Below the pieces are notes generated by a model. The model was not told where the DNA came from, made no database searches, and was given only the letters and a program-made list of their open reading frames with translations. A stretch of 15,923 bases of DNA, from assembly GCA_963593685.1 (NCBI GenBank), contig CAVBBP010000053.1:1-15923 (forward strand), read 5' to 3'. The stretch's first letter is position 1. The number at the start of each line of letters is the position of its first letter. The position numbers and the translations under genes are program-made. The stretch comes from W0P28-013 sp963593685. GTDB taxonomy: Bacteria > Bacteroidota > Bacteroidia > Bacteroidales > Paludibacteraceae. Of this stretch, positions 1-5,058 are shown piece by piece.

Positions 1-68
1 TCGTCGCGCCCCACCATAAACACACGGCACACAGCGTCGATGGTTTTGTCAATAATGTTTGCTTCCAT
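1..68 (-). CDS. Partial small protein resembling the start of DnaA domain IV
   Basis: This is the beginning of a leftward gene cut by the left edge of the window. The ATG is at 68-66, and 22 full codons read MEANIIDKTIDAVCRVFMVG then RD. The pattern 'I-I-[DE]-x-x-x-[DE]-A-V-C-x-x-[FY]-x-V-x-R-[DE]' is what the first helix of the DnaA C-terminal DNA-binding domain looks like (in DnaA: V-x-x-[YF]-[FY]-x-[VI]-x-x-x-D-[LI]-x-S-x-x-R). Short stand-alone proteins with this domain occur on Bacteroidetes prophages and integrative elements. Here the protein lies 73 bases downstream of another small leftward gene and about 1 kb downstream of a repressor, which fits such an element. Only 22 residues are visible and the diagnostic S-x-x-R segment is outside the window, so the family call is an inference; the reading frame itself is likely. 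Confidence 0.4.
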   Translation of the reverse strand, partial: MEANIIDKTIDAVCRVFMVGRD

Positions 69-141
69 TTTAGATTTCAGGGTTTAATAATTTCAGAATT
101 TCAAATTGTCTTGGTCATAGTCAAAAGTCATAGTCTTTGGG

Positions 142-369
142 CTATCCTTTCTTGAAATTGCGCTCGGCTTCATCGAAAAACGAGTGGCACATTGCCTTAA
201 ACTCTTTGGGCGAAAGGCTGTCGGCAGCCATACGCTCGCACTTGCCGTTGTAGTGCAAGTAGATGCGGTTCGTGCCGAAATCGACGACAATGCGGCAGTG
301 GTCTGCCACCGTGCTGGTGAGGTACGCCGTGCGGCGCACCGTGTCGAATGTGATTGTGTAGTTTTCCAT
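142..369 (-). CDS. Hypothetical 75-residue protein
   Basis: A 75-residue leftward ORF beginning MENYTITFDTVRRTAYLTST and ending EAERNFKKG. I do not recognise a family. The sequence suggests a short beta-rich N-terminal half (alternating polar and hydrophobic residues 3-36, with VVDFGTNRIYLHYNG at residues 28-42) followed by a helical C-terminal half (SPKEFKAMCHSFFDEAERNF). There is no signal peptide or membrane segment. The codon pattern (C or G in many third positions) looks like real coding sequence and resembles the neighbouring genes more than the AT-rich flank at 370-480. The ATG at 369 is preceded by an A-rich stretch without a clear Shine-Dalgarno, normal for Bacteroidetes. It probably belongs to the same small mobile-element module as the partial gene at 1-68 and the repressor at 1140-1565. 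Function unknown. Confidence 0.6.
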   Translation of the reverse strand: MENYTITFDTVRRTAYLTSTVADHCRIVVDFGTNRIYLHYNGKCERMAADSLSPKEFKAMCHSFFDEAERNFKKG

Positions 370-655
370 AATTCTTTTTTTTAGGATTTATTTCGATTTA
401 CTATTTTTTATGCTATTTAATAGGGTGTATTTCTACCTATCCTATTTCGACCCCGCCATTTTGCAGTGCGAACCTGCGAATTTTGCGCTTTTGCGCCGAA
501 CCATCATCGCCATCGAGTGCAAGGCGAATGGTCGGCTGGCTCGCCCCAAGCGTTAGCGTTATCTTTTTTCGGAGACCATGTTCGGTCAAAATTTTTGTTG
601 CCATCGTCTTTTCTGTGTCGTTTTTTTTTGTAGATTTGTCGTGTTTTTCATTATT

Positions 656-699
656 GAAAAGTGTACAATTTAATCCGTCGTTTTTTCGCTACACTTTTT
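656..699. repeat. Palindromic repeat, left (degraded) copy
   Basis: The outer arms GAAAAGTGTA and TACACTTTTT can pair, but the inner part of the left arm has decayed (CAATTTA where the right-hand copy has GCGAAAAA). The 27 bases at 673-699 are an exact reverse complement of 1671-1697; key words are CCGTCG then CGCTACAC. With the second copy this brackets a roughly 1-kb segment that contains the HTH repressor. A rightward transcript would see a stem followed by only five T residues, so this copy is a weak terminator at best. Confidence 0.7.
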
Positions 700-797
700 G
701 CGGCATTTTGTTGAGGTCAGCAAAACGATAATGGTTCAGGATTCTGACTTCAACAAGTGAGTGATTTTGCAGCGGAAAATCGTTTTGGAGTTACGAT

Positions 798-819
798 TGG
801 CGTGACAAATGGCGTGACA
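798..819. repeat. Two direct repeats TGGCGTGACA with a 12-base period
   Basis: The identical 10-mers lie at 798-807 and 810-819, so they are on nearly the same helical face. Such spacing is usual for protein-binding sites (iterons or recombinase arm sites), but there are only two units and no known partner, so this is a description rather than a function. Confidence 0.4.
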
Positions 820-855
820 TTTTTACAAAAAAAACGCTTGAAAAAATGCCCTTAA

Positions 856-966
856 TTGGTACAAAAAAAGGCGATAAAAACCCATTGTGGGCTGTTTTTG
901 GCAGTGTAAAAATGGCGTTGTTGTACCAACTTTTCGACGAATACGCCCCTTTGTGGGTGTATTTTT
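856..966 (+). other. Nested stem-loops with two terminator-like hairpins
   Basis: An outer 9-bp inverted repeat (TTGGTACAA at 856-864, TTGTACCAA at 921-929) encloses an inner hairpin. The inner hairpin has CCCA at 881-884 and TGGG at 888-891, flanked by A5 (876-880) and T5 (895-899), which extends the stem. Immediately after comes a second hairpin, TACGCCC (942-948) with GGGTGTA (955-961), followed by T5 (962-966): a good intrinsic terminator for rightward transcription. No promoter of full consensus precedes it (best candidate TAGATTTG at 631-638, with a poor -33 box). It could be the 3' end of a small rightward RNA, or simply terminators shielding the repressor module. Confidence 0.35.
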
Positions 967-1097
967 GTATAATAAAACAGACCAAATTGCTACAAATCAA
1001 TAAGTTACAACTTTTTACACTCTACTAAAGTGAAAAAATGAGAATTTGAACCGAAATGAAAGGTGCAGAAATGGTCGGTAGTGGGCATAAACAGAGG

Positions 1098-1120
1098 GCG
1101 CATGCCCATTGGGAATGCGC
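1098..1120 (-). terminator. Hairpin downstream of the repressor gene
   Basis: GCGCAT (1098-1103) pairs with ATGCGC (1115-1120). After a single G/A mismatch, CCC (1105-1107) pairs with GGG (1111-1113), leaving a three-base loop. It starts 20 bases after the repressor stop codon in the leftward direction. The following sequence on the minus strand (CCTCTGTTTATG) is only mildly T-rich, so termination strength is uncertain. Confidence 0.5.
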
Positions 1121-1139
1121 AAAATAAAGGGGAACAACG

Positions 1140-1565
1140 CTATTGTTTAATCAATAGTTCGATGGTGCGTTGCTGCGCCAAAATAGTGGTCTGTTGCGCA
1201 CGGATAACTTGCTCTTTCGCATTAAGCAATGCACGCGCATCACAAGTTGGCGTTGGGGCATTCTGTGACTCATCTTGATGTTCGCTTGAACCAATATGCC
1301 CAATGTTTACACCATTATTGATGTTAGTTTCAGACATTTGTGCATCGTTCCCGATGACCATCGGCTCCGTATCTCGCAACAACCATTCGGCCGAAACAGT
1401 CGGAAACTCTTTGCAAAATCTTTCGAGAATTTTGCTCCCAATCTCCGACCGCATACTGTCGCCAACAAAATTTGACTTCGAGATGTTCAGTCGGTGAGCC
1501 ATTTCGGACTTGTTCAGTCCATAAAACTGCCCAAAGTTCAGTAATTTTTCCTTGATATTTGCCAT
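1140..1565 (-). CDS. HTH (XRE/phage-type) repressor with coiled-coil tail
   Basis: 141 residues from ATG at 1565; an upstream in-frame TTG at 1574 would add three residues and is less likely. Residues 1-65 form a lambda-repressor-like helix-turn-helix domain: KEKLLNFGQFYGLNKSEMAHRLNISKSNF carries the two helices around 'M-A-H-R-L-N-I-S-K-S', then IGSKILERFCKEFPTVSAEWLL matches the conserved '[IL]-L-x-x-[FY]-x-x-[VL]-S-x-x-W-L-L' end seen in Bacteroidetes prophage and ICE repressors. A linker rich in N, S and E follows. The last 26 residues (AKEQVIRAQQTTILAQQRTI and on) are an amphipathic helix with regular hydrophobic spacing, probably for dimerisation. There is no LexA-like Ser-Lys peptidase domain, so induction by self-cleavage is not expected. 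It likely represses promoters of the surrounding mobile-element module, including the divergent promoters just upstream (1622-1652). Confidence 0.8.
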   Translation of the reverse strand: MANIKEKLLNFGQFYGLNKSEMAHRLNISKSNFVGDSMRSEIGSKILERFCKEFPTVSAEWLLRDTEPMVIGNDAQMSETNINNGVNIGHIGSSEHQDESQNAPTPTCDARALLNAKEQVIRAQQTTILAQQRTIELLIKQ

Positions 1566-1621
1566 AAAATTCAAAATTTTGTGTCTTTTTCGCGTAAAAG
1601 TTCATTTTTTTGTCAAAAAAG

Positions 1622-1652
1622 TTTGGTGATTCAAAATTATTCTGTACCTTTG
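1622..1652 (+). promoter_or_regulatory. Rightward Bacteroidetes-type promoter upstream of the repressor
   Basis: TTTG at 1622-1625 and TACCTTTG at 1645-1652 are separated by 19 bases. This matches the Bacteroidetes housekeeping consensus (-33 TTTG, 19-21 bases, -7 TAnnTTTG) exactly. It points away from the repressor, as a divergent promoter of a lysogeny-type switch would, but transcription starting near 1659 would almost at once enter the strong palindrome at 1671-1714. A weaker leftward -7 match (TAATTTTG, minus strand of 1632-1639) overlaps it and could serve the repressor itself. Confidence 0.6.
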
Positions 1653-1670
1653 TGGCGTATTTCAATAATG

Positions 1671-1717
1671 AAAAAGTGTAGCGAAAAAACGACGGATTTT
1701 TCGCTACACTTTTTTTG
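1671..1717. terminator. Perfect 18-bp palindrome, right copy; probable bidirectional terminator
   Basis: The left arm 1671-1688 (AAAAAGTGTAGCGAAAAA) pairs perfectly with 1697-1714 around the 8-base loop ACGACGGA. Rightward, the stem runs into eight T residues (1710-1717); leftward into five. This is the intact version of the decayed repeat at 656-699, in inverted orientation. Transcription could approach from both sides (promoters at 1622-1652 rightward and 2104-2135 leftward), so a bidirectional terminator is the simplest reading. A repressor operator or the end of a small mobile element is possible. Confidence 0.65.
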
Positions 1718-1944
1718 TGCCAAAATGGCTTCAATAGGGCGTTTTTAAGAGTATTTCGCCCCCATTAAATCGAACACACTCTAATAGGTAAATTGAGAAG
1801 TAAGTCTATTCAAAAAGCGGATAGACAAACTGAAATCACCAATGCAAATAAATGAAAAAAACACTCGTATTGAGTGGCTCAAATTAAAGCAAAATTAAAG
1901 CAAAATGCACCTTTCAATTTATTCAAACAACATCACAACAAATT

Positions 1945-2097
1945 AAATATAAGGCACTTACATAATCCTACACTTGTACATTTCTTTTTAGTGGGGGTAA
2001 AAATGTCAAGTTTGGCTTATAACGCTATTTCAGTATGTCTGCATCGTCTTACCGATGTGCGGTTATGCCATAGGCAAATAAGTTTTTGGTTGTTATT
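1945..2097 (-). ncRNA. Candidate structured small RNA
   Basis: Downstream of the promoter at 2104-2135, the leftward transcript would begin near 2097. It contains a GCATCG/CGATG-type hairpin (2040-2059 region). Then comes a larger element in which TATAAG (1948-1953) pairs with CTTATA (2016-2021), enclosing ACTTG(T)ACATTT (1972-1983) paired with AAATGTCAAGT (2001-2011; one bulged base) around a 17-base loop containing CCCCC on the RNA strand. The sequence after the outer stem (TTATATTTAATTTG on the minus strand) is U-rich. No ORF fits inside. I do not recognise the family; a 6S-like regulator or another Bacteroidetes small RNA are possibilities only. Confidence 0.35.
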
Positions 2098-2103
2098 TTG
2101 CCA

Positions 2104-2135
2104 CAAAGGTAGCGCATCTTTTCGAAATATGCAAG
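2104..2135 (-). promoter_or_regulatory. Leftward Bacteroidetes-type promoter
   Basis: On the minus strand a perfect -7 element TACCTTTG (plus CAAAGGTA, 2104-2111) is preceded, across 20 bases, by CTTG (plus CAAG, 2132-2135), three of four matches to the -33 TTTG. No protein gene lies downstream before the palindrome at 1671-1714, so it most likely drives a non-coding transcript. Confidence 0.55.
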
Positions 2136-2202
2136 CGCCCTTTTGTCAATTAAGAATTTTGAGTTAGGCGGTTTCCACCACTATTCTGCATCGCAACAAC
2201 AG

Positions 2203-2229
2203 TAGAGCCGCCACAATGTGGCGGCTCTA
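2203..2229 (-). terminator. Strong hairpin after the acyl-CoA synthetase gene
   Basis: TAGAGCCGCCAC (2203-2214) and GTGGCGGCTCTA (2218-2229) form a perfect 12-bp stem with a 3-base loop, starting 66 bases beyond the stop codon of the leftward gene. No long T-run follows on either strand (CTGTTGTTGC on the minus strand), so it may work as a 3'-stabilising or bidirectional terminator structure. Confidence 0.65.
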
Positions 2230-2295
2230 ATTATGATTTATTCGTTCTAACAATTCAGGGGAATTTATAGAAGTCTCCTTGACTATGCGACGGCA

Positions 2296-4206
2296 CTACT
2301 TGTCGAAGGCAGCGAGGTTTTTGGGGTTGTAGAGGTCCTTGCCTTCGGGCGTGTAGGCGTAGTCGATGCGGTCTTGGAAATACTGTTCCACTTTGCCGCG
2401 CACAATTTTCATCGTGGAATTGACCAAGTGGTTCTGCTCGGTGAACGCCTCGGGCAGGATAGCCAAAGCCGCTGGCAGCCACATCTCTGGGAACTCGCCA
2501 TAGTGTTTGCCGCCCTTGCGGTATTCATTCACTTCGCGCTGTATCTTCTTGAGCATCAGTTTCTTACCTTCCAACGAATCGGGGTCGACACCCTTGTATT
2601 GTGCATACTCGCGCAACACATCTTTCGCTGGCACAATAAGCGCCATCGTGTAAGGATTCTGATTGTTGTGCAATACGACTTGCTCCACATATTTGCTGCC
2701 GTCGGTCAAACCGTCCTCGAAACCTTCGGGGCTGTATTTTTCGCCATCGGCATTGATAAGCAGCGATTTGAAACGACCAACAACCCACAGATAGCCCGGG
2801 TGTTTTTTCGTAACATAGCCCATATCGCCCGTATGCAGCCAGCCATCGACAATGGTTTTCGCCGTCGATTCGGGATTTTTCCAATAGCCAGCCATCACAT
2901 TTTCGCCCTTGATGACAATCTCGCCACGCTGTCCGTCGGGAACGATATTGCCCTCGTCGTCGCAAATTTTCAAATCCAAATCTGCCACGATACGACCGCT
3001 CGAACCGAAAATGGCGTGTCCAGTCGAGTTGGCGCAGATAATCGGCGTGGCCTCGCTCAAGCCGTAGCCTTGGAACATCGGCATGCCGACGGCACAGAAA
3101 TAGCGTTGCAACTCGATGTCGAGCAGTGCGCCGCCGCCCACAAAGAACTTCATACGCCCGCCAAAGCCCTGACGAACGCCAGCGAATATGAGTTTGTCGA
3201 ACAGTTTGACCAGCGGTGCGCGCCATGCTTGGCAGCCACCGCGGTTCCAGTACTCTTTGTTGTATTTGATGGCGTTTTTGAGCGCAAATTTATAGAGTTT
3301 TTCGACGAATTTTCCTTTGGCTTTGATTCCTGCCTCGATACTTTTGCGGAAATTACGCGCCAATGCGGGCACGGAAAGCATTACCATCGGGCGTATCTCC
3401 TTGATAGACAGCGGTATATTTTTCAGCGTCGCCAACGCCGTTTTGCCCACAGGCACGGTAGCGATACTGCCGCAGTACGACATCATCGTGTAGAAGCCCG
3501 CTACATGCGCAAAACAGTGGTCGAGCGGCAAAATGATGAGCATAACATCGTCTTTGTCGACACCAATAATTGAGCGCGCCTGCTCCACATTGGCGGTGTA
3601 GTTGCGGTGGGTCAGCAGAATGCCTTTGGGGTCGGCTGTGGTGCCCGAAGTGTAACTGATATTGGCGTAGTCGTCGGGACCGACCGATTTGTAACGCGCC
3701 ACAAACTTCTCTGGCTCGGCGGCCAATAGGGCTCTACCCTTCTCCATCACCTCGGCGATACCGATTTCGCGCTCCTCGTACTTTTCCAGTGGGTCGAAAA
3801 CAATGACATACTTCACATTCGGACATTCGGGCAGAATTTTACGAATTTTGTGCAGTTGCTGCTCGGAGGTGAGAATATACTGTGCATCAGAGTGTTGAAT
3901 GCGGAACAGCAGGTCGCTCGACTCTTCCAATTTGATGCTGAGCGGCACATTCACACCGCCAGCGTAGAGAATGCCGAGTTCGCCCGTTACCCACAGGTTG
4001 CGCCCCTGCGAAAGCAATGCGCAGCGTTCGCCCTTTTGCAACCCCAATGCCATCAGGCCAGCCGCAATAATGTGTGTCTGCTCACGCGTCTGCCGATAGG
4101 TAGTTTCTGTCCAAGCATCGTCCACTTTCTCGCGCAGAAACACATGATCGGCATACTCTGCCGTATATTTCTCGACAAAATCAATAATAGTCAATCGTTC
4201 TTTCAT
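2296..4206 (-). CDS. Long-chain fatty acid--CoA ligase (AMP-forming)
   Basis: A 636-residue ANL-superfamily adenylating enzyme. It activates a fatty acid with ATP to acyl-AMP and then transfers it to CoA, feeding phospholipid synthesis or fatty-acid recycling at the inner face of the membrane. Motifs appear in order: the P-loop-like A3 motif YTSGTTADPKG (residues 185-195), A5 YGLSEATP (381-388), A7 GWLHTGDMG (455-463), A8 VGRFKSLLINADGEKYSPEG (476-495), and near the C-terminus NSTMKIVRGKV (596-606), where K600 is the probable A10 catalytic lysine. Length and the 'NADGEKYSPE' A8 form fit the bacterial FadD15/long-chain ACSL group rather than acetyl-CoA synthetase. The long internal insert at about 290-345, rich in K, Y and W, is typical of ACSL and may touch the membrane. 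ATG at 4206 lies about 33 bases from the predicted transcription start of its own promoter. Substrate chain length is not deducible. Confidence 0.93.
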   Translation of the reverse strand: MKERLTIIDFVEKYTAEYADHVFLREKVDDAWTETTYRQTREQTHIIAAGLMALGLQKGERCALLSQGRNLWVTGELGILYAGGVNVPLSIKLEESSDLLFRIQHSDAQYILTSEQQLHKIRKILPECPNVKYVIVFDPLEKYEEREIGIAEVMEKGRALLAAEPEKFVARYKSVGPDDYANISYTSGTTADPKGILLTHRNYTANVEQARSIIGVDKDDVMLIILPLDHCFAHVAGFYTMMSYCGSIATVPVGKTALATLKNIPLSIKEIRPMVMLSVPALARNFRKSIEAGIKAKGKFVEKLYKFALKNAIKYNKEYWNRGGCQAWRAPLVKLFDKLIFAGVRQGFGGRMKFFVGGGALLDIELQRYFCAVGMPMFQGYGLSEATPIICANSTGHAIFGSSGRIVADLDLKICDDEGNIVPDGQRGEIVIKGENVMAGYWKNPESTAKTIVDGWLHTGDMGYVTKKHPGYLWVVGRFKSLLINADGEKYSPEGFEDGLTDGSKYVEQVVLHNNQNPYTMALIVPAKDVLREYAQYKGVDPDSLEGKKLMLKKIQREVNEYRKGGKHYGEFPEMWLPAALAILPEAFTEQNHLVNSTMKIVRGKVEQYFQDRIDYAYTPEGKDLYNPKNLAAFDK

Positions 4207-4244
4207 ATTGTTTTTCAGATTTTTTTTATTACAAAACAGCGCCG

Positions 4245-4276
4245 CAAAGGTACGAAAATAGTGTGAAAGTAGGAAA
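4245..4276 (-). promoter_or_regulatory. Promoter of the acyl-CoA synthetase gene
   Basis: The minus strand carries TACCTTTG (plus CAAAGGTA, 4245-4252), a perfect -7 element, with TTTC (plus GAAA, 4273-4276) 20 bases upstream as a three-of-four -33 box. The predicted start near 4239 gives a leader of about 33 bases. Confidence 0.65.
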
Positions 4277-4466
4277 GTGTATAAAGTGTATAAAGTGGAA
4301 AGTGTATAAAGTTGATTGGTTGATTGGTTGATCAGTTGATGAGTTTAACGCATGACAGATGGTCTGCGAGGTTTAATTTCTAGTTGTTGTGGATTTGGTT
4401 ATTTGGTTATTTGGAGAGTTGATAAACCTGTTAATTTGAAATTTTGAAATTTGAAATTTGAAATTT
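4277..4466. repeat. Intergenic 7/8-base tandem-word array
   Basis: Between the DUF59 stop and the acyl-CoA synthetase promoter there is no gene, but five degenerate word arrays: GTGTATAAA/GTGGAAA (4277-4310), GTTGATTG/GTTGATCA octamers ending in AGTTTAACGC (4311-4352), GGTTATTT octamers (about 4397-4414), and TTTGAAA heptamers (about 4434-4468). The same words recur at 4806-4880, 5845-5990, 10262-10334, 12500-12545 and, inverted, 14353-14400. Confidence 0.75.
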
Positions 4467-4781
4467 TCAAAGTAGTCCCAGTTCGAGTTTGGCTTCGTCG
4501 GTCATGCGGTCTTGTGTCCATTCGGGTTCGAAGACGATGTTCACTTTGGCCGATTTCACGCCAGCGATGCCTTCCACTTTTTGTTTCACATCTTCGGCTA
4601 TGAAGTCGGCGGCGGGGCAGTTGGGTGCGGTGAGTGTCATGTCGATTTCCACATTGCCGTCGTTGTTTTCCACGCGGTAGATAAGCCCCAAATCGTAGAT
4701 ATTGACGGGGATTTCGGGGTCGAACACGGTCTTCAGTGCCTCGACTATTTTCTCTTCTATCGACAGAAATTCGTTTTCCAT
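4467..4781 (-). CDS. DUF59/MIP18-family Fe-S assembly protein (SufT-like)
   Basis: 104 residues from ATG at 4781. An upstream in-frame ATG at 4805 adds MKSETFAR, but most homologues begin at the equivalent of MENEFLSIEEKI, so the shorter form is chosen. Family hallmarks, numbered from this start: 'DPEIPVNIYDLGLIY' (about residues 21-35), whose D-P-E-x-x-x-x-I-x-x-L-G core defines DUF59; 'TLTAPNCPAADFI' (about 50-62) with the conserved cysteine; and the C-terminal FEPEWTQDRMTDEAKLELG typical of the roughly 100-residue bacterial form. Family members (SufT, PaaD, human CIAO2) help deliver Fe-S clusters to target proteins in the cytoplasm. It sits between mazG and the acyl-CoA synthetase without other suf genes, so partners are elsewhere. 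The long spacers on both sides (about 255-275 bases) argue against tight co-transcription. Confidence 0.88.
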   Translation of the reverse strand: MENEFLSIEEKIVEALKTVFDPEIPVNIYDLGLIYRVENNDGNVEIDMTLTAPNCPAADFIAEDVKQKVEGIAGVKSAKVNIVFEPEWTQDRMTDEAKLELGLL

Positions 4782-4942
4782 ACGAGCGAATGTTTCTGAT
4801 TTCAAATTAGGTTGATCAGTTGATTGGTTGATTAGTTGATTGGTCGTTGAAAAGTTGATGAGTTGATAAGTTTAACGCGTTGGTGAAGGTTTCAGATTCC
4901 TAATTTCTGGTTTCTAATTTCTGGTTGTAGCCCCCTTTCCCG

Positions 4943-4962
4943 TTTCCCCCGATAGGGGGAAA
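4943..4962. terminator. C/G-rich hairpin between mazG and the DUF59 gene
   Basis: TTTCCCCC (4943-4950) pairs with GGGGGAAA (4955-4962) around GATA. The preceding CCCCCTTTCCC (4931-4941) offers an alternative partner for the right arm. Rightward it is followed by GCCTTTTG, leftward by CGGGAAAGGG, so a true intrinsic terminator is doubtful; it could be a mobile palindrome. Confidence 0.35.
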
Positions 4963-5023
4963 GCCTTTTGTCTTGCGACTTGCGTCTTGCTACTTGCGAC
5001 TAAAAATTTGAAATTCTGAAATT

Positions 5024-5036
5024 GCGGCTCTGCCGC
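5024..5036 (-). terminator. GCGGC-TCT-GCCGC hairpin after mazG
   Basis: A 5-bp all-GC stem with a 3-base loop starts 22 bases beyond the mazG stop in the leftward direction and is followed on that strand by AATTTCAGAATTTCAAATTTTTAG, AT-rich with a T5 run. The same hairpin and AT-rich tail recur after the gene at 6060 and after cysS, which supports a 3'-end role. Confidence 0.5.
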
Positions 5037-5058
5037 CTCACTACTCACTACTCACTTC

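Larger units (their letters stand above)
370..1139. other. 770-base stretch without a convincing gene
   Basis: No ORF on either strand looks like a protein. Open frames at 483-731 (plus), 846-1028 (plus) and 791-1000 (minus) have low-complexity, F/S/K-rich translations typical of AT-rich non-coding DNA. What it does hold: a possible rightward -7 element TAGATTTG at 631-638; one copy of a palindromic repeat at about 656-699; two 10-base direct repeats TGGCGTGACA at 798-807 and 810-819, spaced 12 bases; a nested stem-loop region at 856-966; and a hairpin at 1098-1120 that probably terminates the repressor gene. Confidence 0.6.
1735..2202. other. Gene-free region with promoter and RNA-like structure
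   Basis: No credible protein is encoded; an open frame at 1874-2167 (plus) has no start context or recognisable features. Contents: a short direct duplication AAATTAAAGCA (about 1878-1900), a two-part stem-loop at 1948-2021, a hairpin at 2040-2059, and a leftward promoter at 2104-2135. Confidence 0.55.
4806..5058. repeat. Intergenic tandem-word array with two hairpins
   Basis: Reading rightward: GTTGATNN octamers (GTTGATCA, GTTGATTG, GTTGATTA, then TTGA every 8 bases) at 4811-4879, ending in AGTTTAACGC; TTTCTGGT/TTTCTAAT words (about 4889-4928); a C/G-rich hairpin (4943-4962); CTTGCGA/CTTGCGT/CTTGCTA heptamers (4973-5001); TTTGAAATTCTGAAATT (5006-5022); hairpin GCGGC-TCT-GCCGC (5024-5036); and ACTACTC/ACTTCTC/ACTGCTC heptamers (about 5040-5071) that run into the last codons of mazG. 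No gene is present. Confidence 0.75.

Noticed and set aside
93..290. 65-residue minus-strand open frame overlapping the 75-residue protein
   Set aside because: S/T/A/R-rich shadow translation; the competing frame has balanced composition and a better start.
1330..1734. 134-residue minus-strand open frame overlapping the repressor
   Set aside because: It runs out of frame through the HTH coding region and through the palindrome at 1671-1714; the repressor frame matches a known family, so this is a shadow.
400..1800. Attachment-site pair for the mobile-element-like region
   Set aside because: ATTTAATAGGG-like words near 414-426 and ATTTAATGGGGG-like words on the minus strand near 1760-1770 are similar, but too short and imperfect to claim att sites.
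2374..3573. 399-residue plus-strand open frame opposite the acyl-CoA synthetase gene
   Set aside because: It is the antisense shadow of a gene with all ANL motifs intact; the translation is H/R/F/Q-rich with no recognisable domain.
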